Below are positions 8,978 through 18,448 of a stretch of DNA of 49,453 bases, in pieces. Position 1 is the first letter of the stretch. The number at the start of each line of letters is the position of its first letter. Made by a program: the position numbers and the translations under genes. The notes under the pieces were generated by a model. That model was given only the letters and a program-made list of their open reading frames with translations, was not told the origin of the DNA and ran no database searches. This DNA comes from an uncultured Methanobacteriaceae archaeon (GTDB taxonomy: Archaea; Methanobacteriota; Methanobacteria; Methanobacteriales; Methanobacteriaceae), in the NCBI GenBank assembly GCA_902782945.1, contig CACZOU010000073.1, positions 1-49,453 on the forward strand, read 5' to 3'.

Positions 8978-9988
8978 CTATTTTTTGTTCTTCTTTTTAC
9001 GATAACTTGAAGGTAATACACCCATTTCTGTCTTGAATGCTTTAGAAAATTTACTGCTACTTTTATATCCCACCATATTAGCAATTTTTGATATTGGATA
9101 AGTGGTATTTTTAATTAGATCTGTTGCTCTTTGGAATTTATATTCCCTGTACCATTTATATAATGGTTTACCATACATGTCTTTAAAACAATTTTTCATA
9201 GTTGTTAAATTAATACCATATGTTGCCGATAGAACGTCTAATGAAATGTAGCTTGCAATATCACGAGATAATGTATTTTTTATTTTTCTAACTACTCTAA
9301 TTTGAACATCTGAGTAGACATTTCTAGAATATTTTTCATCATGTATGTTAAATTCATATAGTAGAATTATTAATTCTAATATTTTTAATCTTTCATAATT
9401 ATTATTATTAATTCTCCTTTTCTTATTTTGGTACTTCTGCATCTGGTGGATGACTGTTTTTATATCTTCATCAGGTTCAAATATTACGTTACGATATACG
9501 TCAGATATATCATATAATCTATTAATCATTTTAACATATTCTTTTGTATATCCTTGAACTTGTTTAGTAATTAGTTCTTTGTTAATAATTATATGAATAA
9601 ATTGTGATTCTCCTATAAAATCAATAGCATTAGGATTTTCTGATTTAATATACATGTTCATGTCCCCTTCTTTCGCAAACACGTATTTATCATCACCAAT
9701 AGGAATCTGACATCTACCTGTTGTAACATAGGTTATTACTAGTATATTCTCAGGGTGTTTATATTCAAAAATATGGTCTTGATTTGTATATCTTTCCATA
9801 AGGTCAGTATGATCTTTTACTGTTATTACTCCAGGAATTATCTCATAACATTTAAGTTTAATAACGTTTCTATATGGTTTTTTTATTAGAAGTTCTTTTC
9901 CATGGGATATTTCTTCTATTTCAGTGTAGGGAGCGTATTTATCTTTAACATACATCTCTTCAAATATTTCATTATTGTCTAGATTCAT
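8978..9988 (-). CDS. AraC-family transcriptional regulator
   Basis: 336 residues. The C-terminal ~100 residues are a double helix-turn-helix of the AraC/XylS type: YISLDVLSATYGINLTTMKN for the first HTH and ISKIANMVGYKSSSKFSKAFK...GVLPSSYR for the second, the latter being the typical family signature. The N-terminal ~220 residues resemble no domain I can name with certainty and probably sense a ligand. AraC regulators are typical of bacteria and rare in archaea, so acquisition from gut bacteria is a reasonable inference. The next gene downstream on the same strand is the sodium:solute symporter, its likely target. A TTTATAAA at about 10070 fits as its own TATA box. Confidence 0.88.
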   Translation of the reverse strand: MNLDNNEIFEEMYVKDKYAPYTEIEEISHGKELLIKKPYRNVIKLKCYEIIPGVITVKDHTDLMERYTNQDHIFEYKHPENILVITYVTTGRCQIPIGDDKYVFAKEGDMNMYIKSENPNAIDFIGESQFIHIIINKELITKQVQGYTKEYVKMINRLYDISDVYRNVIFEPDEDIKTVIHQMQKYQNKKRRINNNNYERLKILELIILLYEFNIHDEKYSRNVYSDVQIRVVRKIKNTLSRDIASYISLDVLSATYGINLTTMKNCFKDMYGKPLYKWYREYKFQRATDLIKNTTYPISKIANMVGYKSSSKFSKAFKTEMGVLPSSYRKKKNKK

Positions 9989-10828
9989 ATTCTCCCTCCT
10001 ATTTTAAAATATAGATTATTACTAATATAATATTGGGTAATATATTTATTTTAAAGTTTTGTAGAAGTTTATAAAATTAGCTTTTGTTTTTATCAATTAT
10101 TCTTTGAAATAATATAATTTTAAAAAAATGTAGGGATATATTTTTTTATAAAAAAATATAAAAAAATGAGAATGATAACATGATCTATCATTATCTAAAA
10201 AAATTTCTCTTTCCGAAATAGAAACTAAAAATCATTTTTTGTGAAGAATATTTCTTATATTTTATTATGAAGAATGTTTCCTTAAGTAGGTATTATTTGA
10301 TTAGTTTCTATGTTATTCTAGGATAATTAATACAATAATTAACGTATTCTATGCTGATATTACGTTTAAATTAATAATTTCTCATATTGATGTAATAAGA
10401 TATTTTTTTTAATGAAATAACTATTTAAATTGTTCAATAGATGAAAACATGTCTATAACATATTCTGAACTATTTCTTTATTAATTATTATATGGTGGAT
10501 AATAATTAATTGGGTTAACAAAAATTTCTTTTTGTTATATAATAATTATGTTAAAGTACTATTTAAACTATTCTCTTTTTATCATTATTAAACATGATGA
10601 TTATTTGGCTTATTTAATAATGTATTTTTTATATTTTAATTATATTTGCAGTTTAATTATAACATAAGCTATTCTATAACTTATTATTATTTAAACATCT
10701 TCATATCCTAAATTATTTATCATTCTATTTGAATTAATATGTCTTACTTTTTATTTATTTTTCATGTAATTTATCTAATTTATAATGATTAATTATTATA
10801 TTCATATTTATTAAAGAAAAAATTAAAC
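9989..10828. other. 840-nt AT-rich gene-free region
   Basis: No convincing coding frame on either strand. It holds the upstream region of the AraC-type gene (TATA candidate TTTATAAA near 10070). ATAGAAACTAA at 10218-10228 has its exact inverted partner TTAGTTTCTAT at 10301-10311, and between them are two similar GAAGAAT-x-TTTC copies; this could be a structured leader or RNA or could be chance in such AT-rich DNA. Otherwise I see nothing in it. Confidence 0.5.
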
Positions 10829-13417
10829 TTAATTGGACTTATTTAATCTCTTCTTATCTTTTATTTTATTAATAATAGCTTCATGCATACGTTTAATAAA
10901 TTCCGATCTATCCTCATATTTAAGTACATCTAAATAGCCTCTAGAAACAAGATTAAAAGCAAAAGGCGTAGGAATTACGGTATTAACAGTTTTTATTACA
11001 ATTTTACCAGATTCAATATCCCGTAAAACATCTTCAGCATGAGAAACATCCATATAATCCTCCATAACCTCACGACGAGCCTCGTCAAGAATAGCAAAAT
11101 GGTCATCAATCTCTTTTACAAAATTAAGTAAAATCTTACTAGTCACCTGCTGACGTCCAACACTTTTCTCACGCCCCTTATATCTACGTAAAATCATTAA
11201 AGACCTATTAGCACAATCACGAAAACGACTAGCTAACGTTTCAGTTTTATCAATAGCTTTAACTAGCGTTTCTCTTAAATTATCACTACTTAATTCTTCA
11301 AAAGCTTCAACACCCCCAATCTTAGAATCACTACTAAGATAAAAACCATTATCATCAATACTAATCATAACATCATGATGATAACGTTGGGATATAAGAT
11401 ATGCTACTGCACGACTAAGAGCATCATTCACACGTCTACCATACAATGAATGAAATACCACAAACTTTCTACCACCAAAACCAGTATAATATTCTATTAA
11501 TAATCGATTTCTAGTTGGAATTTCACTATAGAGGAATTGTTCTACAAAGTAGTAATATATAGAATTTGCGGAATTCTTATCAACATATAAATAATCTGTT
11601 ATAAACTTGATAATATCCTCCTCTGGAACATCCGTAGAAAGCTTCCAATCCATCATAGAACGGAAATTCTGGATAGAAACTGCTAAATCATAAGATAATG
11701 GTAATTGTTCAGAAACCCATGAAGGAATACTAGGAGTACTACCACTAGGAACAACAGTTACAGTCATACCACGAGCATATCTAAATTGATAAACACGTCC
11801 CCCTAGAACAAAGGTATCGCCTTTATGTAATTTTTCCATGAAATCTCCATCAATACTACCAATTACTTTACCATTACACTTGACACGTGCATGACTCCTA
11901 TCAGCAATAGTACCAATATTAGTAGAATATAATACCCTAGCTAACTTTCCACGTTTACCAAAAGTATTAGTATCCCAATCAACCCAAATCTTAGCATACA
12001 CATATCTCTGTTCAAGTTTAGTATATTCACCAGCAAGGTAACGTAAAACCTGCTCATAACTATCCCATGAAAGTTCATGATAGGGCATTGCCTGACGAAT
12101 CATATGATAAACATGCTTAATATTCTGTTTATGCTCAATAGCAATACCATAAATATGTTGTGCTAACACATCAAGACAATTACGTGGAATATCAATTTCA
12201 TCAATATTTCCCTCCATAGCATTCTTAAGAATTAAACTACATTCTACAAGATCATCTCTATTAACAACAACCATACGACCCTTAGATTTCTCATGAAGTC
12301 TATGTCCACTTCTACCAATTCTTTGAAGAGCACGTGAAACAGATTTAGGTGAACTAATAAGGATTACAAGATCAATATAACCAATATCAATACCCAGCTC
12401 TAAGGAAGTACTACTAACAACAACCTTTAGATTACCCTCTTTTAATTCATTTTCTGTTTCAAGACGAACCTCCTTGGAAAGAGAGGAGTGATGTGCCATT
12501 ACATTACGTTCATTATAATACTTTGGAAATCTCTGTGTTAACTTATATGAAACACTTTCAGCACCACTACGAGTATTAGTAAATATTAATGTAGTCTTAT
12601 GTTGTTGTATCAGTTTATGTAACATTTTATACAATTCATTATTCAATGTTTCCTGGTCTGTTTCTATAATATTATCAACAGGACATAGAACTTTCATGTC
12701 TAATTGTTTAACATAATTTACATTAACAATCTCACAATCTCGTGGCTGTCCCCATGAATATCCTGAAAGAAAATGTGCAATCTTCTCAGGAGGGCTTACG
12801 GTAGCACTAAGACCAATTCTAGTAAAACCACCAGTTAATTCATTAAGACGTTCTAAGCTAAGACTTAGGTGAGTTCCACGCTTATTTTCAGCAAGTGAAT
12901 GTATTTCATCGATAATCACATATCTAACATTTTTTAATTTCTCTCTGAATTTAGGTGCAACAAGGATAATGGATAGTGTCTCAGGGGTAGTTATTAATAT
13001 GTGAGGTGGATGTTTTAACATTTTAGAACGCTCATACTGTGTGGTATCTCCTGTACGGACAGCTTGCCTGATACCTAAATCATAACCTGCAATATCATTA
13101 ATTCCCTGTAATGGTTCTTCAAGATTCTTAGAAATATCATTATCTAATGCTTTAAGTGGAGAAATATATAGACAATAAACTTGTTCTTTAAGCATACCTC
13201 TCTCACTAAGACTTGTAAGTCCTGATAAAATAGCAAGAAATGCTGTTAATGTTTTACCAGAGCCCGTAGGTGATAATATTAATATATTCTTGCCTGCATT
13301 GATATGGGGTATTGCTTGTCTTTGAGCATCAGTAAATGTGTCAAATGTTTTTTTAAACCATTTGCTAACATAGGGGTGTAACAAGCTATGAATTTCATCG
13401 TCACTATATTCTTTCAT
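10829..13417 (-). CDS. lhr: Lhr-type superfamily 2 ATP-dependent helicase
   Basis: 862 residues. Helicase motifs in order: Walker A TGSGKT (51-56), motif II DEIH (170-173), motif [13 protein letters not shown], motif [12 protein letters not shown], motif [12 protein letters not shown] and motif [11 protein letters not shown]. The Lhr-specific winged-helix and beta-barrel parts follow (about 430-860). Archaeal Lhr (Hel308-like core) unwinds DNA and DNA:RNA hybrids with 3'-5' polarity and is linked to repair and replication restart; some relatives act on RNA. The length fits archaeal Lhr core proteins. It lies 41 nt after a metallophosphoesterase gene on the same strand. The same two families are neighbours in bacterial DNA-repair clusters, which supports a shared role. 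Confidence 0.92.
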   Translation of the reverse strand: MKEYSDDEIHSLLHPYVSKWFKKTFDTFTDAQRQAIPHINAGKNILILSPTGSGKTLTAFLAILSGLTSLSERGMLKEQVYCLYISPLKALDNDISKNLEEPLQGINDIAGYDLGIRQAVRTGDTTQYERSKMLKHPPHILITTPETLSIILVAPKFREKLKNVRYVIIDEIHSLAENKRGTHLSLSLERLNELTGGFTRIGLSATVSPPEKIAHFLSGYSWGQPRDCEIVNVNYVKQLDMKVLCPVDNIIETDQETLNNELYKMLHKLIQQHKTTLIFTNTRSGAESVSYKLTQRFPKYYNERNVMAHHSSLSKEVRLETENELKEGNLKVVVSSTSLELGIDIGYIDLVILISSPKSVSRALQRIGRSGHRLHEKSKGRMVVVNRDDLVECSLILKNAMEGNIDEIDIPRNCLDVLAQHIYGIAIEHKQNIKHVYHMIRQAMPYHELSWDSYEQVLRYLAGEYTKLEQRYVYAKIWVDWDTNTFGKRGKLARVLYSTNIGTIADRSHARVKCNGKVIGSIDGDFMEKLHKGDTFVLGGRVYQFRYARGMTVTVVPSGSTPSIPSWVSEQLPLSYDLAVSIQNFRSMMDWKLSTDVPEEDIIKFITDYLYVDKNSANSIYYYFVEQFLYSEIPTRNRLLIEYYTGFGGRKFVVFHSLYGRRVNDALSRAVAYLISQRYHHDVMISIDDNGFYLSSDSKIGGVEAFEELSSDNLRETLVKAIDKTETLASRFRDCANRSLMILRRYKGREKSVGRQQVTSKILLNFVKEIDDHFAILDEARREVMEDYMDVSHAEDVLRDIESGKIVIKTVNTVIPTPFAFNLVSRGYLDVLKYEDRSEFIKRMHEAIINKIKDKKRLNKSN

Positions 13418-13458
13418 AATAGTCTCTCCAAAAAAAATAGAATAGAATCCGTTTTTTT

Positions 13459-14193
13459 TTAATAGTAGTTTTCTTCTTGGCTAACACTTAAAATATCTTT
13501 TATACTTCCAAAGGGGTATACTTCCCAGTTTTCAATAGCGTATACCTTAAATTGTGATACATCTTTAATAAATGGTGAAATAGTTTTTTCATGTAGGATG
13601 TCAGAACCATAACTAACAGGCGTAAATGAGGGCATAACAATAAGATTATAATTTGTCCAGGTACCCTGTAGATATGATTTAACTTTTTCAACGCGTTCTC
13701 CATTACGAATACCTATACATGGATGTTCATGACCTATTATGATTGTTTCTATATTATCTGGTATTTCTGGGGGTAATTTATGGCCATGTGTTATGTAGAA
13801 GTTATCAATTATAATATGATTCTTCATTTTTATATCTCTTTTATCTAGGATGTATTGTGTGAAGTTATCATGATTGCCTTTAATAACCTGTATTTCTACA
13901 AATAGGTCTGAAAGATAGTCTATGAAATTTAATACTTCTTTCCATTCTTGACGGTCTATTTTTCCGAAGTTATGTTTTATATCTCCATTTAATATGATGT
14001 TTCTAGCACATGCTTTATCCTGAATGCTTGTTATTTGATCTATTATTTTTTCAAATTGGAATTGAGGAATCATGAATCCTTGACTATTTAGGGAGGATTC
14101 GTATCCAAAATGTAAATCTGAGATTATAAGGCCGTCTTCGACCATTAATGCATTATTTAATACTTTTGCACCACATATATCAAAGGAATTCAT
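13459..14193 (-). CDS. Metallophosphoesterase, archaeal SbcD-related / PdeM-like
   Basis: 244 residues with the full set of calcineurin-like metal motifs: SDLHFGYE (about 25-32), LNGDIKHNF (68-76), IKGNHDNF (about 100-107), ITHGHKLP (about 134-141) and IIGHEHP (about 151-157). These bind two metals, usually Mn2+, and hydrolyse phosphodiesters. The sequence belongs with the archaeal SbcD-related phosphoesterases and with bacterial PdeM proteins that are encoded beside Lhr helicases. It is the first gene of a two-gene unit with the helicase. Inference: a nuclease or phosphodiesterase step in the same DNA-damage process. The ATG at 14193 sits near an AT-rich divergent promoter region shared with the HEAT-repeat gene. 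Confidence 0.88.
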   Translation of the reverse strand: MNSFDICGAKVLNNALMVEDGLIISDLHFGYESSLNSQGFMIPQFQFEKIIDQITSIQDKACARNIILNGDIKHNFGKIDRQEWKEVLNFIDYLSDLFVEIQVIKGNHDNFTQYILDKRDIKMKNHIIIDNFYITHGHKLPPEIPDNIETIIIGHEHPCIGIRNGERVEKVKSYLQGTWTNYNLIVMPSFTPVSYGSDILHEKTISPFIKDVSQFKVYAIENWEVYPFGSIKDILSVSQEENYY

Positions 14194-14332
14194 ATCTTAT
14201 TATATGTTTTTTTAAATATAATATAATTGCACTGTTTATAAAATATAAATAATTTTTTAGTATATTGAATACAGATATATTATTTAGATGAGGCAATCTT
14301 ACATTATTTCTAATAAATAGGATGGAATACTT

Positions 14333-14920
14333 ATGACAGATATAGAAGAATTAAAAGAAAAATTAGCCAGTGAAGATTATGAGGAAAGAATAGCTGCATG
14401 TAAAGAATTGGAGGAGTTTTCTGATGATGCAATTGATTTATTAATTAATACTTTTAATGATGAGAATCCTCATGTTAGATTTCAGGCAGCAAAGTCTTTA
14501 TCACAGATTGGAACACCTGCTATTAAACCTTTGATTGAAGCTTTGAAGGAGGATGATGTACGTGTTCAGAAATATGTGATTTTATCATTAAAAGATATTG
14601 GTGATGATACTGTTGCTACTGAACTTATTGATTCATTAAGTTCTGATGATTTCGCTATTAGGAAGTTTGCTGCTAAAGCATTAGGTGAAATGGAAGTTAA
14701 AAGTGCTGTAGATCCTTTAATCGAATTATTAACAGATGATGACTGGGGTGTTAGAGCTTCTGCTACTAAAGCTCTTGGTGATATTAAGGATAAAAAAGCA
14801 ATTGATCCTATTAAAAAGGCTAGGCGTGCAGCTACCGGTGATAAAGATTATAAGAAAGTTGCTAATAAAGCTCTTAAGAAGATTGATCCTAAACCTAAGA
14901 AGAAAAAAGCTAAGAAATAA
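14333..14920 (+). CDS. HEAT-repeat (PBS-lyase-like) protein
   Basis: 195 residues made of about five 31-residue HEAT-like repeats (for example DENPHVRFQAAKSLSQIGTP, DDFAIRKFAAKALGEM, DDWGVRASATKALGDI), followed by a very basic Lys-rich tail (KPKKKKAKK). Such repeats form a curved alpha-solenoid that binds proteins; the E-Z type was first seen in phycobilin lyases, but in methanogens no lyase activity is implied. The basic tail may bind nucleic acid or membrane. It is monocistronic and its 3' end runs into T-runs (14923-14957) with a CCATCTC patch. Partner unknown. Confidence 0.85.
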   Translation: MTDIEELKEKLASEDYEERIAACKELEEFSDDAIDLLINTFNDENPHVRFQAAKSLSQIGTPAIKPLIEALKEDDVRVQKYVILSLKDIGDDTVATELIDSLSSDDFAIRKFAAKALGEMEVKSAVDPLIELLTDDDWGVRASATKALGDIKDKKAIDPIKKARRAATGDKDYKKVANKALKKIDPKPKKKKAKK

Positions 14921-14999
14921 TTTTTTTAACCATCTCTTTTTTTATCTATTTTTTTTGTAGTTACGTTTATATAATATTACTTTCATAATTATAATTAAG

Positions 15000-15021
15000 T
15001 TTATAAAGTAAACAGTTTACT
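15000..15021 (+). promoter_or_regulatory. TATA box and 15-nt palindrome, candidate MarR operator
   Basis: TTTATAAA (15000-15007) is a good archaeal TATA box. Overlapping its last base begins AGTAAAC-A-GTTTACT (15007-15021), a perfect 7-1-7 palindrome. The site lies 55-76 nt before the MFS start, where a bound protein would block the promoter. A MarR regulator is encoded just after the MFS gene. Confidence 0.55.
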
Positions 15022-15075
15022 AATTCAATATAATTTATAATTAATTTCACACAAAAAATAAAGGATAATAAAAAC

Positions 15076-16224
15076 ATGAATCGAGAAGATTTAATAATAT
15101 ATATCATGGTTCTAGGAACCTTTGGTATATTAAGTACCGAAATGGGAGTAGTAGGAATACTTCCACAAATAGCACAATACTTTAATGTGAGTATTACACA
15201 GGCAGGACTTTTTGTCAGCATGTTTTCATTAACAATAGCAATATTTGCAATATTCATGCCAGTAATATTTAGTAAATACGAAAGAAAGAAAACATTTTTA
15301 CTAGTTCTAACAATATTTACAGTATTCACGACAATAGGAGCATTTGTACATGATTTCAACATAGCATTAATATGTAGAATAATACCAGCAATGTTTCATC
15401 CAATTTACTGTAGTATAAGTATGACAGTAGCAGCTGAGATAGTAGAGCCAGAAAAGACACAAAGTGCGGTAAGTAAAGTTATCATGGGTGTAAGCGCAGG
15501 TATGATTATAGGAGTACCAATCACAACATTCATAGCAACTAATTTCGGATATCAATATGCAATGCTATGGTTTGCTATAATAAATTTAATAGTACTAATA
15601 TTAACACTAATATTCTTCCCAAAAATACCTGGAAAAGAACAATCCTACTTAGACCAAGTATCAGTAGCAAAAACAGGGGTATTTATTATATCAGTATTAG
15701 GAGTAATATTCTTAAATGCAGGATTATACACTGGATACTCATATATCTCAGAATTCCTAGGAACTTTAACGCATATAGCAGGAACAAACTTAAGTATAGT
15801 TCTATTTATATATGGAGTAGCATCAATCATAGGAAACTGGTTAGGATCAAGACTATTAGTTAAAGATGCAAGAAAACTAGTATTACTCTCACCAATAATC
15901 ATATCTCTAATATTATTAGGTGTATTCATAGCATGTAATAATGCAATTCCAACAATAATATTCATGGCACTATGGGGACTACTAGCAGGAATATTTAATG
16001 ATATATCACAATATTGGATGGTATCATCAGCACCACAAGCTCCAGAATTTGCAAATGGGATCTTCTTGAGCATGGGAAATGTAGGTGTAACCCTTGGAAC
16101 AACATTAGCAGGAATTGTTGTGGCTGGAATAGGTATTAGATATGTAATGCTATTTGCAATACTTGTATTAATGTTAGATTTAATATTATTATTCACAAGA
16201 ACAAAAAGATACGATATAGATTAG
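15076..16224 (+). CDS. MFS transporter (DHA1-type efflux)
   Basis: 382 residues with 12 predicted membrane helices, the length of the drug:H+ antiporter-1 branch (AraJ/YdhP-like). Visible signs: an N-terminal helix with GTFGILSTEMGVVGILP, a short basic loop between helices 2 and 3 (SKYERKK), and a GVSAGMIIGVP helix 5 motif typical of antiporters. It probably exports a small toxic compound. A MarR-type regulator follows 108 nt downstream and a palindrome covers its promoter, the classic arrangement for inducible efflux. Codons use A in third position heavily compared with the T-rich HEAT gene upstream. Start ATG has AAGGATAA before it. Confidence 0.9.
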   Translation: MNREDLIIYIMVLGTFGILSTEMGVVGILPQIAQYFNVSITQAGLFVSMFSLTIAIFAIFMPVIFSKYERKKTFLLVLTIFTVFTTIGAFVHDFNIALICRIIPAMFHPIYCSISMTVAAEIVEPEKTQSAVSKVIMGVSAGMIIGVPITTFIATNFGYQYAMLWFAIINLIVLILTLIFFPKIPGKEQSYLDQVSVAKTGVFIISVLGVIFLNAGLYTGYSYISEFLGTLTHIAGTNLSIVLFIYGVASIIGNWLGSRLLVKDARKLVLLSPIIISLILLGVFIACNNAIPTIIFMALWGLLAGIFNDISQYWMVSSAPQAPEFANGIFLSMGNVGVTLGTTLAGIVVAGIGIRYVMLFAILVLMLDLILLFTRTKRYDID

Positions 16225-16332
16225 AAAATATTCAGTCAATAAATAACATACGTGAAACAAGAATAATAAAAGAAAATAAATAATGAACGATAAAGAATAT
16301 ATATGTAAAACTAACAATAATGAAGGGATATC

Positions 16333-16776
16333 ATGTCACTTCCAACACAATTCGATGGAAACTATGAAAATATTAGAATATATCACTACGTGGAAGAATT
16401 AGTAGCTGATTATAAAGAACACCTTGTAAAATCACTTGATGAAACAGAAATATCATACTCCGAAGTTCCAATTCTAATTAGAATAAGATTTTTGGAAAAC
16501 ACAACACAAAAGGATTTAACAAAACTATTCAAGGTGAGTAAGGGATACATAGCAAGATTATTACGGAAATTTGAAGATGAAGGATTAATAACAAGAGAAG
16601 AACATCCTGATAATCATAGGATAAAAGTAGTAAAATTAACAGCTAAAGGTTATGAGGTTACAGATAAACTAGTGAATCTAGTAGATCAATGGGAGTTCAA
16701 GGTTACAAAATCCTTATCTGAAGAAGAAACAAAGACTTTAAAAAAATTATTATATAAATTAGTTGTAAATAAATAA
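16333..16776 (+). CDS. MarR-family transcriptional regulator
   Basis: 147 residues. The winged helix-turn-helix is clear: TTQKDLTKLFKVSKGYIARL (recognition region), RKFEDEGLITREEHPDNHR (wing) and KVVKLTAKGYE, flanked by N- and C-terminal dimerisation helices. MarR proteins bind palindromes as dimers and release DNA when they bind small phenolic or toxic compounds. Context: 108 nt downstream of an MFS transporter on the same strand, with a candidate operator at 15007-15021. Whether it autoregulates is not clear; its own upstream region shows no equally good palindrome. SD is AAGGGATATC before ATG. Confidence 0.9.
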   Translation: MSLPTQFDGNYENIRIYHYVEELVADYKEHLVKSLDETEISYSEVPILIRIRFLENTTQKDLTKLFKVSKGYIARLLRKFEDEGLITREEHPDNHRIKVVKLTAKGYEVTDKLVNLVDQWEFKVTKSLSEEETKTLKKLLYKLVVNK

Positions 16777-16809
16777 TATTCTGGATAACTAATAATACAT
16801 AATAATATT

Positions 16810-17643
16810 TTACTTATTTTTTTGTATAGTATCATATACGTCATGTCTCTTGTTTTTAAGGACGGGTATTTGTTCTCTTACACTTGTTATAGTGGATTGT
16901 TTTATTTTAGTTGTTAACATTTCCTCTTTTTTATGAGCTTGCTCTACTATTTTACCCCACGGGTCTACTATCATGGAGTGACCCCATGCAATATAATAGG
17001 GATTTTCTACTTGACTAGGAGATGTTGCTATTACATATGCTTGATTATCTATTGCCCTTGCTCTTATTAATGTCTCCCAGTGTAAGGGGCCGGTTGTTAA
17101 ATTAAATGCTCCAGGTAATAGAAATATATCTGTATGGTTCTTACTCATCAGAGTCCATAATTCAGGAAATCGGATATCATAGCATATTGCTAGTGATATT
17201 ATTCCAAGTTCTGTTTTTATTGTGGTAACTTTATCTCCTGGACTTAAGGTATCTGATTCTTTAAATTTCATAGTATCTGTATCAATGTCAAACATGTGTA
17301 CTTTCCTGTGTTTTCCTATAATTTTTCCTTTAGGATTTATAAGATATGCTGTATTATATAATGCATTTTCTTCTTTTTCAGGCATTGTACCACATTGTAG
17401 GTAAATTTTTTCCTCTTTGGCTATATCTTTCATTGAATTTAGTGTAATACTTTCATCTTCATACTCAGCATTTTCAATAAATTTGTCATTTGTGTAATGA
17501 GTGTTAAACATTTCAGGTAAAGTAACTAAATTGGCATTGTATTTTTGTGATGCTGTTCTTATCATGTTCTGGGCATGTAATATATTTTTCTTTTTATTGT
17601 CAACTACGTTCATTTGACAACTTGTTAATATAAAATCTTTCAT
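16810..17643 (-). CDS. Carbon-nitrogen hydrolase (nitrilase superfamily, omega-amidase-like)
   Basis: 277 residues with the Glu-Lys-Cys triad of the nitrilase fold: Glu44 in TLPEMFNTHY, Lys114 in KHRKVHMFDID and Cys154 in LAICYDIRFPEL. The length and motifs are closest to Nit2/omega-amidase, which hydrolyses alpha-ketoglutaramate or related amides, or to the Nit1-type amidases that repair deaminated metabolites. The exact substrate is not decided by sequence. It is convergent with the MarR gene (33 nt between stops) and divergent from the ferredoxin at 17.7 kb. It is probably a single-gene cytosolic housekeeping or metabolite-repair enzyme. Confidence 0.88.
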   Translation of the reverse strand: MKDFILTSCQMNVVDNKKKNILHAQNMIRTASQKYNANLVTLPEMFNTHYTNDKFIENAEYEDESITLNSMKDIAKEEKIYLQCGTMPEKEENALYNTAYLINPKGKIIGKHRKVHMFDIDTDTMKFKESDTLSPGDKVTTIKTELGIISLAICYDIRFPELWTLMSKNHTDIFLLPGAFNLTTGPLHWETLIRARAIDNQAYVIATSPSQVENPYYIAWGHSMIVDPWGKIVEQAHKKEEMLTTKIKQSTITSVREQIPVLKNKRHDVYDTIQKNK

Positions 17644-17725
17644 AATATCATCTAACTTTGAAAAGCTGTATCTTATATTTATATATGTAAAGTTTGATAA
17701 TAATAATTATAATCAGGTGATTAAA

Positions 17726-17980
17726 TTGTTAGATGTAGAAATTGATAGAGCTAATTGTAAAGGTTGCGGGGCATGTACTAAACCTTCACAAATATTATAT
17801 TTAGATGATGATAACTTAGTTAATATGAAGGGTGCTGTTGTAGTTGATGATACTGTTGAAGGTATGGTAAACTCTTTATATGAAATTGAAACATCTGCCA
17901 GTATTTGTCCTAATGATTGTTTCACAGTTTTTAATGAAGATGGTGATGAAATAGAAATAGAACGCCATGCATTGATATAG
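17726..17980 (+). CDS. One-cluster [4Fe-4S] ferredoxin
   Basis: 84 residues with one cluster motif: CKGCGAC near the N-terminus and a distant CPNDCF near the C-terminus, with an acidic stretch between, as in monocluster ferredoxins. Start: no ATG is available; a GTG at 17717 lies inside the SD element AGGTGA, so the TTG at 17726, 5 nt after it, is preferred. This mirrors the ferredoxin at 2.3 kb, where a GTG inside the SD is followed by the real ATG. The TIR-like gene starts 15 nt downstream on the same strand, so the two are likely cotranscribed. The redox partner is unknown. Confidence 0.8.
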   Translation: MLDVEIDRANCKGCGACTKPSQILYLDDDNLVNMKGAVVVDDTVEGMVNSLYEIETSASICPNDCFTVFNEDGDEIEIERHALI

Positions 17981-17995
17981 AAGAGGGTGTAGTAA

Positions 17996-18409
17996 ATGTT
18001 AGATTTATTTCCAGAAGAAGACATGACAACTTGGAAACTTTTTATTTCTTATCCAGTTGATTGTCAAGATTACAACACATTCATATCTCGTTTAGACACA
18101 GCTACTGAGGCTTTCAGGTGGGCTGATGTAACAGATACTAGTGATAACTTTGCTGAAGCTATTGATAAATGTGATGCATTAATTGTATTATCAGGTCTAT
18201 GGTCAGAGAACAAGAAGTTAATATCTGAACATATAAAGTATGCTCAAAGTTTCAATAAGCCAATTATTATCATAAGACCTTATGGAGCTGAAGAAATTCC
18301 AGAGGAGCTGAATGAGGTTGCTACAAAGATTGTAGGTTGGAATACTGCTTGTATCGTTGATGCTATATTATTAAGTATTAATGGTGAAGAGTATGAGTTT
18401 ATGATGTAG
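17996..18409 (+). CDS. TIR-like domain protein (MTH538 / DUF1863 type)
   Basis: 137 residues forming one flavodoxin-like/TIR-like domain: strand KLFISYP, a variable region with AFRWADVTD, then AEAIDKCDALIVLSGLWSEN, helix LISEHIKYAQSFNKPIIIIRP and the C-terminal VGWNTACIVDAI. This order matches the MTH538 TIR-like family, to which the ThsB protein of the Thoeris phage-defence system is related. Glu78 (ISEHIKYA) is in the place of the glutamate that is catalytic for NAD cleavage in active TIRs, but this is my alignment by eye. No ThsA-like effector is nearby; the only linked gene is the ferredoxin 15 nt upstream. A signalling or NAD-related role is possible; a complete defence system is not seen. 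Confidence 0.7.
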   Translation: MLDLFPEEDMTTWKLFISYPVDCQDYNTFISRLDTATEAFRWADVTDTSDNFAEAIDKCDALIVLSGLWSENKKLISEHIKYAQSFNKPIIIIRPYGAEEIPEELNEVATKIVGWNTACIVDAILLSINGEEYEFMM

Positions 18410-18448
18410 AATATTTTCTACAATCAAATTATTTAATATTCTTTTTCA

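Noticed and set aside
15645-16196. 183-codon minus-strand frame opposite the MFS gene
   Set aside because: It mirrors codon bias of the transporter, has no SD and no recognisable domain.
17996-18409. A complete Thoeris phage-defence system
   Set aside because: Only a TIR-like protein is present; no ThsA-type SIR2/SLOG or other effector gene lies within the neighbouring genes.
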